This document shows, one piece after another, positions 1 to 7,045 of a stretch of 31,763 nt of DNA. Within the stretch, counting starts at the first letter, position 1. Each line of letters opens with the position of its first letter. A program made the position numbers and the translations under genes. The stretch lies in the NCBI RefSeq assembly GCF_937890665.1, contig NZ_CALADU010000124.1, positions 1-31,763 of the forward strand, in the 5' to 3' direction. Under the pieces are notes generated by a model. It was not told the DNA's origin. It saw nothing but the letters and a program-made list of their open reading frames with translations, and ran no database searches. The DNA is from an uncultured Subdoligranulum sp. (GTDB lineage Bacteria; Bacillota_A; Clostridia; Oscillospirales; Ruminococcaceae).

Positions 1-894
1 GCGATTGATGTGAGCAAATGGCAGGGAACTGTCGACTGGGCTGCCGTCAAAAACGTCGGGGTCGGCCACGCCATGCTGCGGGCAGGCTACGGCAGCAGCC
101 CCGGCCAGACGGACCCCCAGTTCCAGCGCAACGCGGCGGCGTGCGAACGCCACGGCGTACAGTGGGGCGCCTACTGGTACAGCTACGCCACCACCCCCGC
201 CGCCGCCCGGCAGGAGGCCCGCTGCTGTCTGTCCGTTCTCCAAGGTCTGAAACCCGGTATGCCGGTGGCCTATGACATCGAGTATGAGCCGGGGATCTTG
301 GCGCTGGACAACGCCGCCCGCACGGCGCTGGTCCACGCCTTCTTGGGGGAGGTGGAGGCTGCCGGTTACTACGGCATCCTTTATGTCAGTACGGATTTCC
401 TGCGCAACCGGCTGAACTGGCGGGCGCTGACCTGCTACGATGTCTGGGCCGCCCAGTACGGCAGTACCTGTACCAGCCCGCTGCCCTACGGTATCTGGCA
501 GTACAGCAGCAAAAACCCGCTGGGTATTCCCGGGTTCGGCAGCTCGCTGGACTGCAACTGTGTCTATAAGGACTACCCGGCAGTGATGCAGACGGCGGGC
601 CTTAATGGGTTTACCGCCCCGGACCCCGACCCGGCCCCGGACCTGAGCACCCGCAAACAGAGACTCACCATTGGGCCGGTGTCCAGCGGTGATGCCTACG
701 ACTTGCAGCAGCGCTGTGCGGCGCTGGGGCTGACGGCGGCGGGCCTGTACCACAGCGACTGGGCCGATGAAAACAACCAGACCCAGACGCTGACCATCGG
801 GCCGGTGTCCAGCGGCGACGCATGGTATCTGATGCGCCGCTGTGCCGAGCTGGCGTTGACCGAACGGGGGCTTTACCATAGCGAGTACGTTTGA
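1..894 (+). CDS. GH25-family endolysin (lysozyme), 5' partial
   Basis: A peptidoglycan hydrolase of glycosyl hydrolase family 25 (beta-1,4-N-acetylmuramidase). The reading frame is open from base 1 and starts inside the family's N-terminal motif (AIDVSKWQG), so the true start lies upstream; the GTG at 10 is an internal valine codon. The visible catalytic-domain motifs are the first Asp (IDVS), the DxE pair in AYDIEYE and the late GIWQYSS segment, covering about residues 1-205. A linker rich in Asp and Pro follows. The C-terminus holds two copies of a 42-residue unit beginning LTIGPVSSGDA. The unit period is 126 nt, and 17 identical bases start at 673 and again at 799. The unit resembles SPOR-like or other small wall-binding repeats, which is an inference. 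A holin follows 13 nt downstream, so this is a phage-type lysis pair, either prophage-borne or a domesticated remnant. Confidence 0.9.
   Translation, partial: AIDVSKWQGTVDWAAVKNVGVGHAMLRAGYGSSPGQTDPQFQRNAAACERHGVQWGAYWYSYATTPAAARQEARCCLSVLQGLKPGMPVAYDIEYEPGILALDNAARTALVHAFLGEVEAAGYYGILYVSTDFLRNRLNWRALTCYDVWAAQYGSTCTSPLPYGIWQYSSKNPLGIPGFGSSLDCNCVYKDYPAVMQTAGLNGFTAPDPDPAPDLSTRKQRLTIGPVSSGDAYDLQQRCAALGLTAAGLYHSDWADENNQTQTLTIGPVSSGDAWYLMRRCAELALTERGLYHSEYV
673..894 (+). repeat. two tandem 42-residue wall-binding-like repeats in the endolysin
   Basis: The segment LTIGPVSSGDA...RCA.L.LT..GLYHS occurs twice, 42 residues apart. At DNA level the 17-mer gggccggtgtccagcgg is at 673-689 and 799-815. The rest of the unit has diverged, so this is an old coding duplication and not a recent slippage event. 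The second copy ends at the stop codon without the inter-repeat linker. Confidence 0.85.
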
Positions 895-907
895 GGAGGT
901 GACTTTT

Positions 908-1351
908 TTGGAGAACGACAACATTTTCCTGTGGGGCAAAGCGGCCGTCGCGGCGGCGGCCGGTGCTTTCAGTGCGGCCTTTGGCTGGTTGGGATGGCTG
1001 GTTCTGGCGTGGGGGGTCTGCATGGCGCTGGATTGGATCAGCGGCAGCGCCGCAGCCGCCGCCAAGGGCAACTGGTCCAGCGCCGTGGCCCGGGCGGGCA
1101 TCTGGCATAAAGGCGGTATGATCTTGGTGGTGGCGGTGGCTGCCGTGGCCGACCGGGTGCTGGGCCTTGCGGTGACCCACCTGCCGGGGCTGGAACTGGA
1201 CTACACCACGCTGGTTTTGCCGATGATTTTGGTGTGGTATATCTTTACCGAGCTGGGTTCTATTGCCGAGAACGCCACCGCCATGGGGGCGCCGGTACCC
1301 GGCTGGCTGACCAAACTGTTGGCGGCGGGACAGCAGGCGGCAGGGGAGTAA
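908..1351 (+). CDS. phage holin family protein
   Basis: A small membrane protein (147 aa) of the clostridial toxin-secretion/phage lysis holin type (Phage_holin_4 family). Such proteins form the membrane lesion that releases or activates the endolysin. It has hydrophobic segments at about residues 9-42 (Ala-rich, then GWLGWLVLAWGVCMALDW), 68-90 and 100-118, and a polar tail ending GQQAAGE. The motif ALDWISG followed by a KGNWSS stretch and GIWHKGG is characteristic of the family. The TTG at 908 is preferred as start because the GGAGGT ribosome binding site at 895-900 sits 7 nt before it. The alternative GTG at 899 lies inside that site. It follows the GH25 endolysin by 13 nt and was probably transcribed with it. 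No clear terminator follows; a 6-bp hairpin (TTGCCC/GGGCAA, about 1364-1380) lacks a T run. Confidence 0.85.
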   Translation: MENDNIFLWGKAAVAAAAGAFSAAFGWLGWLVLAWGVCMALDWISGSAAAAAKGNWSSAVARAGIWHKGGMILVVAVAAVADRVLGLAVTHLPGLELDYTTLVLPMILVWYIFTELGSIAENATAMGAPVPGWLTKLLAAGQQAAGE

Positions 1352-1416
1352 AAGGGAACAGGGCTTGCCCGGCATGGGCAAAATCCAATGAAATTTGCGG
1401 TGTTTGGGGCATAGAC

Positions 1417-1445
1417 TGGACAATTTGTAGACTGCTTGCTATACT
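1417..1445 (+). promoter_or_regulatory. sigma-A-type promoter of the SARP-like regulator
   Basis: The -35 TGGACA (1417-1422) and -10 TATACT (1440-1445) are separated by 17 bp. Transcription would start near 1452, about 57 nt before the preferred start codon. Confidence 0.6.
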
Positions 1446-1508
1446 AACAAAAAGTAACAGGCAAATTGGTTTGCTTTCTACACGTTCTGGGGAGTGTGCG
1501 ACAAGCCT

Positions 1509-2678
1509 ATGGCAAAAGTCGAAATCAAAATGCTGGGGAACTTTGAGATTTGTGTGGACGGCCGTCCGGTACTGGCGGCGCTGAGCCAATCCCGCAAAGC
1601 CACCGCACTGGTACAGTATCTGGTGCTGCAGCGGGGCGCCCGGGTGTCCCACAAGACGCTGACCGACGCGCTGTGGGGCGGCGAGCGATGTGCCAACCCC
1701 GACATGGCGCTGCGGGCGATCCTGCACCGGTTCCGGGGCATGGTCGCGCAGGAGCAGATCCCGGAGCTGGAAAACTGCATTGTCACCAGCCGGGGCTGTT
1801 ATCAGTGGAACCCCGCCCTGCCCTGTGAGGTGGATGTGTTCACCTTGCAGGATCTGGCCGCCGAATCCCAGCGGGAGACCGATCCCCAGCGCCGTTTGGC
1901 GTTGGAAGAACAGATCGTGGCGCTGTATGTGGGGCGTCTGCTGCCCGCCGCGGCGGGGAAACCTTGGGTGGAAAGCTTTGCGGTGCAGGTACATACCCTC
2001 TACCGCGCGGCGATGATCCATCTGTTGGAGCACTATAAAAAGCAGGGGGACAGCGAACGGCTGATCGCCCTGTGCGAGGGGGCGCTGGAAAAGAACCCCC
2101 GGGCCGAGCGGCTCTATCTGGAGCTGATCGTGGCGTTGGAATCGCTGGGCCGTCATAGTGAAGCCCGGCAGGCCGCCCAGCGGGGGCGCAATGCCGGATG
2201 CCTGCATCAGACGGTGGAACCGGGCCGGGCGGCGCCCTTGTGGCGGCAGGCCCGGCAGGCGGACCGCAAGCAGGAGGTGGAGATGTCCCGGCTGTTGGCG
2301 GCGCTGCCCGGCGATGCCGTGGATGAACTGCAGATCTGCTCGTTCGAGGATCTGGGCCGGGTCTACCGGCTGCAGCGCGGGGTCCAGCGCCGATACAACC
2401 TGCCGATTTTTCTGGTGCTGCTCAGCGTGGTGCCGGTCAAAACCGAAGATGAAGTCGAGCGGGAAGAGATGATGCGGCAGTTGGAAGGGCTGCTGCGGAC
2501 CAACTTCCGGGGCTGCGATGTGGCCGCCCGCTACACCGACACCCAGTACGCGCTGCTGCTCTGCGGCACCCCGGGGGAGGATATCCCGGTGCTGGAGCGC
2601 ATCAAGGAGGCGTTCTACGCCCTGCCGGCGCAGGGACGCTATCTCTTGAACTATAACATCTATTCTCCCAAGCTCTGA
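1509..2678 (+). CDS. SARP/BTAD-type transcriptional regulator with degenerate GGDEF-like C-terminus
   Basis: A 389-aa regulator. Residues 1-95 form an OmpR/SARP-type winged helix (Trans_reg_C), opening with KVEIKMLGNFEICVDG and containing LTDALWGG. Residues about 105-235 are an alpha-helical bacterial transcriptional activation domain (BTAD), with DVFTLQDLA, a TPR-like HLLEHYKKQGD and ALEKNPRAERLYLELI. Residues about 265-389 resemble a nucleotidyl-cyclase (GGDEF) fold whose signature is lost: the expected RYGGDEF-type strand turn reads ARYTDTQYALLL. Diguanylate cyclase activity is therefore not expected; the domain may sense or dimerise. The ATG at 1509 gives the usual family N-terminus. An in-frame GTG at 1494 would add five residues, and the GGGGAG at 1489-1494 is a little far (14 nt) from 1509. 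It has its own promoter and terminator, so it is monocistronic. Its targets are unknown; the adjacent lysis genes or the mutase are not supported as targets by any shared site I could see. Confidence 0.8.
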   Translation: MAKVEIKMLGNFEICVDGRPVLAALSQSRKATALVQYLVLQRGARVSHKTLTDALWGGERCANPDMALRAILHRFRGMVAQEQIPELENCIVTSRGCYQWNPALPCEVDVFTLQDLAAESQRETDPQRRLALEEQIVALYVGRLLPAAAGKPWVESFAVQVHTLYRAAMIHLLEHYKKQGDSERLIALCEGALEKNPRAERLYLELIVALESLGRHSEARQAAQRGRNAGCLHQTVEPGRAAPLWRQARQADRKQEVEMSRLLAALPGDAVDELQICSFEDLGRVYRLQRGVQRRYNLPIFLVLLSVVPVKTEDEVEREEMMRQLEGLLRTNFRGCDVAARYTDTQYALLLCGTPGEDIPVLERIKEAFYALPAQGRYLLNYNIYSPKL

Positions 2679-2688
2679 CAAACCAAAA

Positions 2689-2726
2689 CCGCCGGAACGG
2701 CTCAGCAGCCGTTCCGGCGGTTTTTT
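2689..2726. terminator. bidirectional intrinsic terminator (SARP gene / pgcA)
   Basis: A perfect 14-bp stem (2689-2702 with 2707-2720), loop CAGC, followed by six T on the plus strand. On the minus strand it is followed by TTTTGGTTT. It lies between two convergent genes and serves both. Confidence 0.93.
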
Positions 2727-2746
2727 GCGTTATGATAAGGGAAAAC

Positions 2747-4420
2747 TCAGTGCATCCACTGGGCGGCGGCCTGTGCCAACTGGGCGTTGATGGCGTCGGC
2801 GGCTGCGGCGCTGTCCGCCACGGCGGACAGATAGACCTTGACCTTGGGCTCGGTGCCGGAAGGCCGCACCATCAGTTTGGCGCCGTTTTCCAGCCGGTAC
2901 TCCAGCACGTCGGCCCGGGGCAGACCGGTGCCGTCGGCGGCATAGTCGGTAACGCCGGTGACCTTGTACCCGGCGATCTCGGCGGGGGCGCTGGACCGCA
3001 GCCGGGCCATGATGCCCTGCATGGTGTGCATGCCGCTTTCGCCCTCAAAGGTAAAGCTCTGCAAGTCGTTGCGGTACCAGCCGTACTGGGCATACAGGGC
3101 GTTGATGGCATCCAGCAGGCTCATGCCCTGCGCGGCGTAGTAGGCCGCTGCCTCACAGGCCAGCATCACGGCGTTGACGCCGTCCTTGTCCCGCACATGC
3201 CCGCCGGACAGATACCCGTAGCTCTCCTCAAAGCCGAAGATATACCGCTCTTCATGGCCTTCCGCTTCCAGCAGGCCGATCTGCTCCCCGATAAACTTAA
3301 AGCCTGTCAGGGTGCGGCGCAGCTCTACGCCGTAGTGGGCGGCGATGGGGTCGGCCATATCGGTGGAGACGATGGTGGTCACCGCCACCGGGTCTTGGGG
3401 CATGGTGCCGTTGGCCTGCCGGGTGCGGCAGATATAGTCAAAGAGCAGCACGCCCATCTCGTTGCCGTTGATCAGCCGGTAGCCGCCCTGTCCGTCCGGC
3501 ACGGCCGCGCCCATCCGGTCGCAGTCCGGGTCGGTGCCGATCATCAAATCGGGGTGGACCGTGTCGCAGAGCTTCAGGCCGGTTTCCATGGCCTGCCGGA
3601 TCTCGGGGTTGGGGTAGGGACAGGTGGGAAAATCCCCGTCGGGATGCTCCTGCTCGGGCACCACCGTCAGGTGGGTCACCCCCATGCGGTGCAGCAGTAT
3701 GCGTACCGGCTCCAGACCGGTGCCGTTCAGCGGGGTGTAGACCAGTTTCAGGTGGGACACATCGTTGCCGGGGCGCAGGGCCAGCACGGCGTCCACAAAG
3801 TCGGACAGGCACTGCTCGTCGATGGTCACGATCCGCCCGTCCGCCACGGCGGCGTCATAGTCCACCAGCTTGGGGCTGTCGAAGTAGTCGTGTTTGCCAA
3901 TGGCGGTCAACACCTTGTCGGCCATCTCCAGCGTGATCTGGCAGCCGTCGGCGCCATAGACCTTGTAGCCGTTGTACTTGGCGGGGTTGTGGCTGGCGGT
4001 GACGCAGATGCCGGCCCCGCAGCCCAGATACCGTACCGCCCAGGAAAGGGCTGGAGTGGGTTCCAGCCGGGGATACAGGTAGGCGGTGATGCCGTTGGCG
4101 GCCAGCACCCGGGCGGCCTCCCGGCAGAAAAGCTCGCCCTTGTGGCGGCTGTCGTGGGCCAGTGCCACTTTTTTGGGCAGGCCCGAGGCGTTCAGGGTAT
4201 CGGCCAGACCTTGGGTGGCCCGGCGGATGGTGTAAAGGTTCATGCGGTTGGTGCCGGCGCCAAAGACGCCCCGCAGTCCGCCGGTGCCGAAGGCCAGATC
4301 CCGGTAGAACCGGTCGTTGATGGCGTCGGCGTCATCGGCAATGGCCGCAAGCTCGGCGGCAAGGTCGGGATCCTCCACGGCGCGGGCGCGCCACAGGGCA
4401 TACAGTTCCGAAGATTGCAT
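2747..4420 (-). CDS. pgcA: phosphoglucomutase / phospho-sugar mutase (PgcA-like)
   Basis: An alpha-D-phosphohexomutase (557 aa) interconverting glucose-1-phosphate and glucose-6-phosphate in the cytosol, linking glycogen/cell-envelope sugars to glycolysis. All four family signatures are present: the active-site phosphoserine loop TASHNP (Ser143), the Mg-binding loop DPDCDR (297-302), the sugar-binding GFEES (396-400) and the phosphate-binding RPSGTEPK (519-526). Length and N-terminus (FYRDLAFGTGGLRG) match the long Bacillus PgcA subfamily. The start is supported by GGAG 10-13 nt upstream. That site lies in the loop of a small hairpin (AGGAAA with TTTCCT, plus-strand 4421-4440), which could influence initiation. 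It is monocistronic, with promoter 4495-4523 and a leader hairpin. Glucose-phosphate and mannose-phosphate preference cannot be separated by eye. Confidence 0.93.
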   Translation of the reverse strand: MQSSELYALWRARAVEDPDLAAELAAIADDADAINDRFYRDLAFGTGGLRGVFGAGTNRMNLYTIRRATQGLADTLNASGLPKKVALAHDSRHKGELFCREAARVLAANGITAYLYPRLEPTPALSWAVRYLGCGAGICVTASHNPAKYNGYKVYGADGCQITLEMADKVLTAIGKHDYFDSPKLVDYDAAVADGRIVTIDEQCLSDFVDAVLALRPGNDVSHLKLVYTPLNGTGLEPVRILLHRMGVTHLTVVPEQEHPDGDFPTCPYPNPEIRQAMETGLKLCDTVHPDLMIGTDPDCDRMGAAVPDGQGGYRLINGNEMGVLLFDYICRTRQANGTMPQDPVAVTTIVSTDMADPIAAHYGVELRRTLTGFKFIGEQIGLLEAEGHEERYIFGFEESYGYLSGGHVRDKDGVNAVMLACEAAAYYAAQGMSLLDAINALYAQYGWYRNDLQSFTFEGESGMHTMQGIMARLRSSAPAEIAGYKVTGVTDYAADGTGLPRADVLEYRLENGAKLMVRPSGTEPKVKVYLSAVADSAAAADAINAQLAQAAAQWMH

Positions 4421-4451
4421 AGGAAAAACGCTCCTTTCCTTTTATAAAGAA

Positions 4452-4470
4452 GGGACTGCGCCGCAGTCCC
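4452..4470 (-). other. GC hairpin in the pgcA 5' leader
   Basis: An 8-bp perfect stem (GGGACTGC/GCAGTCCC, loop GGC on the minus strand) about 18 nt after the predicted transcription start, followed by TTCTTT. It could be a leaky attenuator or a 5'-stabilising hairpin; the T run is too short to call a terminator. Confidence 0.45.
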
Positions 4471-4494
4471 GGGCAAGCAGGGGATGCTGCTGCT

Positions 4495-4523
4495 ACTCTA
4501 CCACACGGCGGCATAAAAAGCAA
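4495..4523 (-). promoter_or_regulatory. pgcA promoter
   Basis: Minus strand: -35 TTGCTT (4518-4523), 17-bp spacer, -10 TAGAGT (4495-4500) preceded by TGG (extended -10). Start of transcription about 4488. Confidence 0.6.
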
Positions 4524-4580
4524 GGGAAGGCGGTGCCCGTCCGCCGCTGCAAAAAGTTCAACTTTTTTTGAAAAAAGTGC

Positions 4581-4609
4581 TTGACATTTGTGGGGACCGG
4601 TGGTATTAT
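4581..4609 (+). promoter_or_regulatory. strong promoter of the tRNA-Arg gene
   Basis: A consensus -35 TTGACA (4581-4586), 17-bp spacer and -10 TATTAT (4604-4609), with TG one base before the -10. The T and A tracts at about 4562-4576, directly upstream, look like an UP element, as expected for a stable-RNA promoter. Confidence 0.88.
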
Positions 4610-4622
4610 ACTAACTGCACTT

Positions 4623-4699
4623 GCGCCGGTAGCTCAGCTGGATAGAGTGTCTGACTACGAATCAGAAGGTCGGGAGTTCGAGTCTCTTCCGGCGCACCA
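4623..4699 (+). tRNA. tRNA-Arg, anticodon ACG (reads CGU, CGC, CGA via A34 deamination)
   Basis: A complete cloverleaf: acceptor stem GCGCCGG (4623-4629) pairs with CCGGCGC (4689-4695), and the discriminator is A at 4696. The CCA end (4697-4699) is encoded. The anticodon stem is TCTGA/TCAGA with loop CTACGAA, so the anticodon ACG is at 4657-4659. The TPsiC arm contains the usual GTTCGAGTC. The gene is single, with its own promoter and terminator. ACG needs the adenosine deaminase TadA to read the CGC codons common in this GC-rich sequence. Confidence 0.97.
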
Positions 4700-4730
4700 C
4701 GGTTTCACGGAAACGTGAAACCGTTTTTTT
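4700..4730 (+). terminator. intrinsic terminator of the tRNA gene
   Basis: A 10-bp perfect stem (4700-4709 with 4714-4723), GAAA tetraloop and seven T. The stem begins one base after the encoded CCA. Confidence 0.95.
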
Positions 4731-4847
4731 ATTGCCCAAATTCGGCAGCCCCTCGCCTCGCCGGCCTGCAAAAAGAGTTTTGGGAAAATTTCACAATTTC
4801 AGGCTTGCAATTTGCCTTTTTTGTAAAAATTAAGCAAGATCATGGAA

Positions 4848-4876
4848 TTGACAAAAGGTGACAGGTTTATTATAAT
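4848..4876 (+). promoter_or_regulatory. consensus promoter of the opp operon
   Basis: TTGACA (4848-4853), 17-bp spacer and TATAAT (4871-4876): both hexamers perfect. Transcription would start near 4883, leaving a leader of about 160 nt before oppB. Confidence 0.92.
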
Positions 4877-4882
4877 AGTAAA

Positions 4883-5042
4883 GATTCCGGGTATGAACGA
4901 TGGTGTTTGTGCAACCGCAACCGCCACCGCTTTTTTTATTCTCTGCCTTGTCCGCGGTTAGCGCACAACCGTGTTTTACCTGCGGCGGACAGTGGGCAAA
5001 GGCAAATTTGTATTCCATAATGAAACGGAGTGGCACTACACA
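4883..5042 (+). other. long, partly structured 5' leader of the opp operon
   Basis: About 160 untranslated nucleotides. It contains a T7 run at 4931-4937 and an inverted repeat GTCCGC (4950-4955)/GCGGAC (4985-4990), with an inner GGTT/AACC hairpin (4956-4970). The AACCGC upstream of the T run could alternatively pair with GCGGTT at 4954-4959. I recognise no riboswitch consensus. The rest of the gap 4731-4847 shows only AT-rich sequence. Confidence 0.35.
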
Positions 5043-5960
5043 ATGGCGAAGTACGTCATCAAGCGCGTAGCAATGGGCATTTTCAGTGTGTTTATTGTGG
5101 CGACGCTTACCTTCTTCATCATGAACTTGGTCCCCGGCGGCCCGTTCGTAGCAGAAAAATCCATCAGTGCGGCTGCCCAGCAAGCACTGAACGAAAAGTA
5201 CGGTTTGGACAAACCGCTGGGCGTGCAGTATGTCAACTATATGAATAGCCTGCTGCATGGCGATATGGGCCTGAGCATTAAACAGCGCGGCCGTACCGTC
5301 AACCAGATCATTGCCGAAAAACTGCCCGTCTCCTGCAAGACTGCCGGCATCGCCGTGGCGGTGGCGCTCTGTCTGGGCATTCCGCTGGGCTGTATTTCCG
5401 CGTATAACCGCGGCAAATGGGCCGATAACTTGATTATTGTGTTGGCAACCTGCGGTATTGCCATTCCCAGTTTCATATCCAGTGTATTGTTACTATATAC
5501 CTTCGGTATGAATCTACAAATTCTACCAACCATCGGTCTGAACGAGCCGGCCGCCTATATCATGCCGGTCACCGCTTTGGCCATCTACCCCACCGCCTAT
5601 ATCACCCGTCTGATGCGTTCCAGCCTGCTGGACGTTATGGGGCAGGATTACATGCGTACCGCCCGTGCGAAGGGCGTGTCCAGCGTGAAGATCCTCTTCA
5701 AGCATGCGCTGCGCAACGCCATTCTGCCTGTCATCACCTACGTCGGCCCCATGCTGGCTGCCTTGATGACCGGTTCCTTCGTGGTGGAAAAGATCTTCAC
5801 CATCCCCGGCCTTGGCCGCGACTTTGTTTCGGCCATCACCAACCGTGACTACACCATGATCATGGGCACCACCATTCTGCTGGCCACCATGGTCATCATC
5901 GCCAACGTGATCGTTGATATTCTGTACAAGATTATCGACCCGCGGATCAAGCTGAAATAA
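5043..5960 (+). CDS. oppB: oligopeptide/dipeptide ABC transporter permease, OppB/DppB type
   Basis: Inner-membrane permease (305 aa), first gene of a five-gene peptide import locus. The N-terminus MAKYVIKRVAMGIFSVFIVATLTFFIMNLVPGG... is the standard OppB start: one TM helix, then the periplasmic segment before the five-helix BPD_transp_1 core. The cytoplasmic coupling (EAA) loop is visible as DYMRTARAKGVSSVKILFKHALRNAILP, and the family ending VDILYKIIDPRIKL is present. The ATG at 5043 is chosen over an upstream in-frame start at 4971 because it gives the family N-terminus. A GGAG lies at 5027-5030, a rather long 12 nt away. oppC follows after 14 nt. Substrate (di-, oligopeptide or even another solute) cannot be read from the permease. 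Confidence 0.93.
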   Translation: MAKYVIKRVAMGIFSVFIVATLTFFIMNLVPGGPFVAEKSISAAAQQALNEKYGLDKPLGVQYVNYMNSLLHGDMGLSIKQRGRTVNQIIAEKLPVSCKTAGIAVAVALCLGIPLGCISAYNRGKWADNLIIVLATCGIAIPSFISSVLLLYTFGMNLQILPTIGLNEPAAYIMPVTALAIYPTAYITRLMRSSLLDVMGQDYMRTARAKGVSSVKILFKHALRNAILPVITYVGPMLAALMTGSFVVEKIFTIPGLGRDFVSAITNRDYTMIMGTTILLATMVIIANVIVDILYKIIDPRIKLK

Positions 5961-5974
5961 GGAGGGAGCAAGCA

Positions 5975-7024
5975 GTGGAAAATCTGAAAAAGAATCCGTT
6001 GAGCCTGCACCTCAGCGTAGATGATTTTATGCCCGCCTCTAACGATGAGAAGGAAAGCCTCGTCGTTATGCGTGACAGCGTCAACTTCTGGAAGGACGGT
6101 CTGCGCCGTCTGCGCAAGAACAAGATCGCTATGGTGAGCCTTGTGGTCATCATTCTGATTGCCATTTTTGCCTATGTGCTGCCCGCGGTTTGGCCCTACG
6201 GCTACGACGAGCAGATCAAGTACAGCGAAAACCTTGCCCCGTTTGAGTACGGTAAGAAGGAACTGGAGCGCATCGCCGCCGGCGAGAGCGTCTTCCCCCA
6301 CATTCTGGGCACCGACCGTTCCGGCCGTGACTTTGCCGTTCGTCTGATGATGGGTACCCGCGTCAGCTTGTCCGTCGGCCTGCTGGCCTCGGTGCTGGTG
6401 CTGGTCATCGGCGCCACCTATGGTGCCATCTCCGCCTTTGCCGGCGGCTGGGTGGACATCATCATGATGCGTATCACCGATATTTTGTATACCATCCCGG
6501 ATATTTTGCTGATCATCTTGCTGGGCATGGCCCTCAAGGATCCGTTGGAAGTGCTGGCGATGAAGCCCGGCTTCGGCTGGATGCAAAAACTCGGCCCCAA
6601 CATGATCTCCATCTTCATCATCTTTGCGCTGCTCTACTGGGTCAGCATGGCCCGTATCGTGCGCAGTCAGGTGCTGACCCTCAAGGAGAGCGAGTATGTC
6701 ACGGCGGCCCGTGCGCTGGGCGCTTCCAGCGGCCGCATCATCAAGCACCACCTGCTGACCAACTGCATCGGCACCTTGATCGTCACCACCACCCTGCAGA
6801 TCCCCTCCTCCATCTTTACCGAGAGCTACCTGAGCTTCCTCGGCCTCGGCGTGGCAGCGCCCATGCCGTCCTTGGGTTCTTTGGCCACCGACGCCGTCAA
6901 GGGCATGAACACCTACCCGCACCTGCTGCTGGCTCCGGCGCTGATGATCAGCGTCATGATTCTGGTGTTCAACCTCTTCGGCGACGGTCTGCGCGACGCC
7001 TTTGACCCGAAGCTGAAAAACTAA
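5975..7024 (+). CDS. oppC: oligopeptide/dipeptide ABC transporter permease, OppC/DppC type
   Basis: Second permease subunit (349 aa), GTG start at 5975 with GGAGGG about 8 nt upstream. A long cytoplasmic N-terminus (residues 1-50, with DSVNFWKDGLRRLRKNK, the OppC_N signature) precedes the first TM helix (MVSLVVIILIAIFAYVLPAVWP). Then come an external loop with HILGTDRSGRD (the typical LGTDxxGRD motif) and the BPD_transp_1 domain. The EAA loop reads YVTAARALGASSGRIIKHHLLTN, and the family motif ESYLSFLGLGVAAPMPSLG is intact. An insert between TM helices around residues 180-208 (ALKDPLEVLAMKPGFGW) is longer than in many OppC proteins, which is common in clostridial versions. It pairs with the preceding OppB, and the ATPase genes follow after 21 nt. 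Confidence 0.93.
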   Translation: MENLKKNPLSLHLSVDDFMPASNDEKESLVVMRDSVNFWKDGLRRLRKNKIAMVSLVVIILIAIFAYVLPAVWPYGYDEQIKYSENLAPFEYGKKELERIAAGESVFPHILGTDRSGRDFAVRLMMGTRVSLSVGLLASVLVLVIGATYGAISAFAGGWVDIIMMRITDILYTIPDILLIILLGMALKDPLEVLAMKPGFGWMQKLGPNMISIFIIFALLYWVSMARIVRSQVLTLKESEYVTAARALGASSGRIIKHHLLTNCIGTLIVTTTLQIPSSIFTESYLSFLGLGVAAPMPSLGSLATDAVKGMNTYPHLLLAPALMISVMILVFNLFGDGLRDAFDPKLKN

Positions 7025-7045
7025 GAGGGGAGTGTACAAGACAGA

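Noticed and set aside
2732..4447. A 571-codon open frame on the plus strand opposite pgcA
   Set aside because: The minus-strand phosphoglucomutase has all catalytic motifs; the plus frame is its antisense shadow and begins inside a terminator region.
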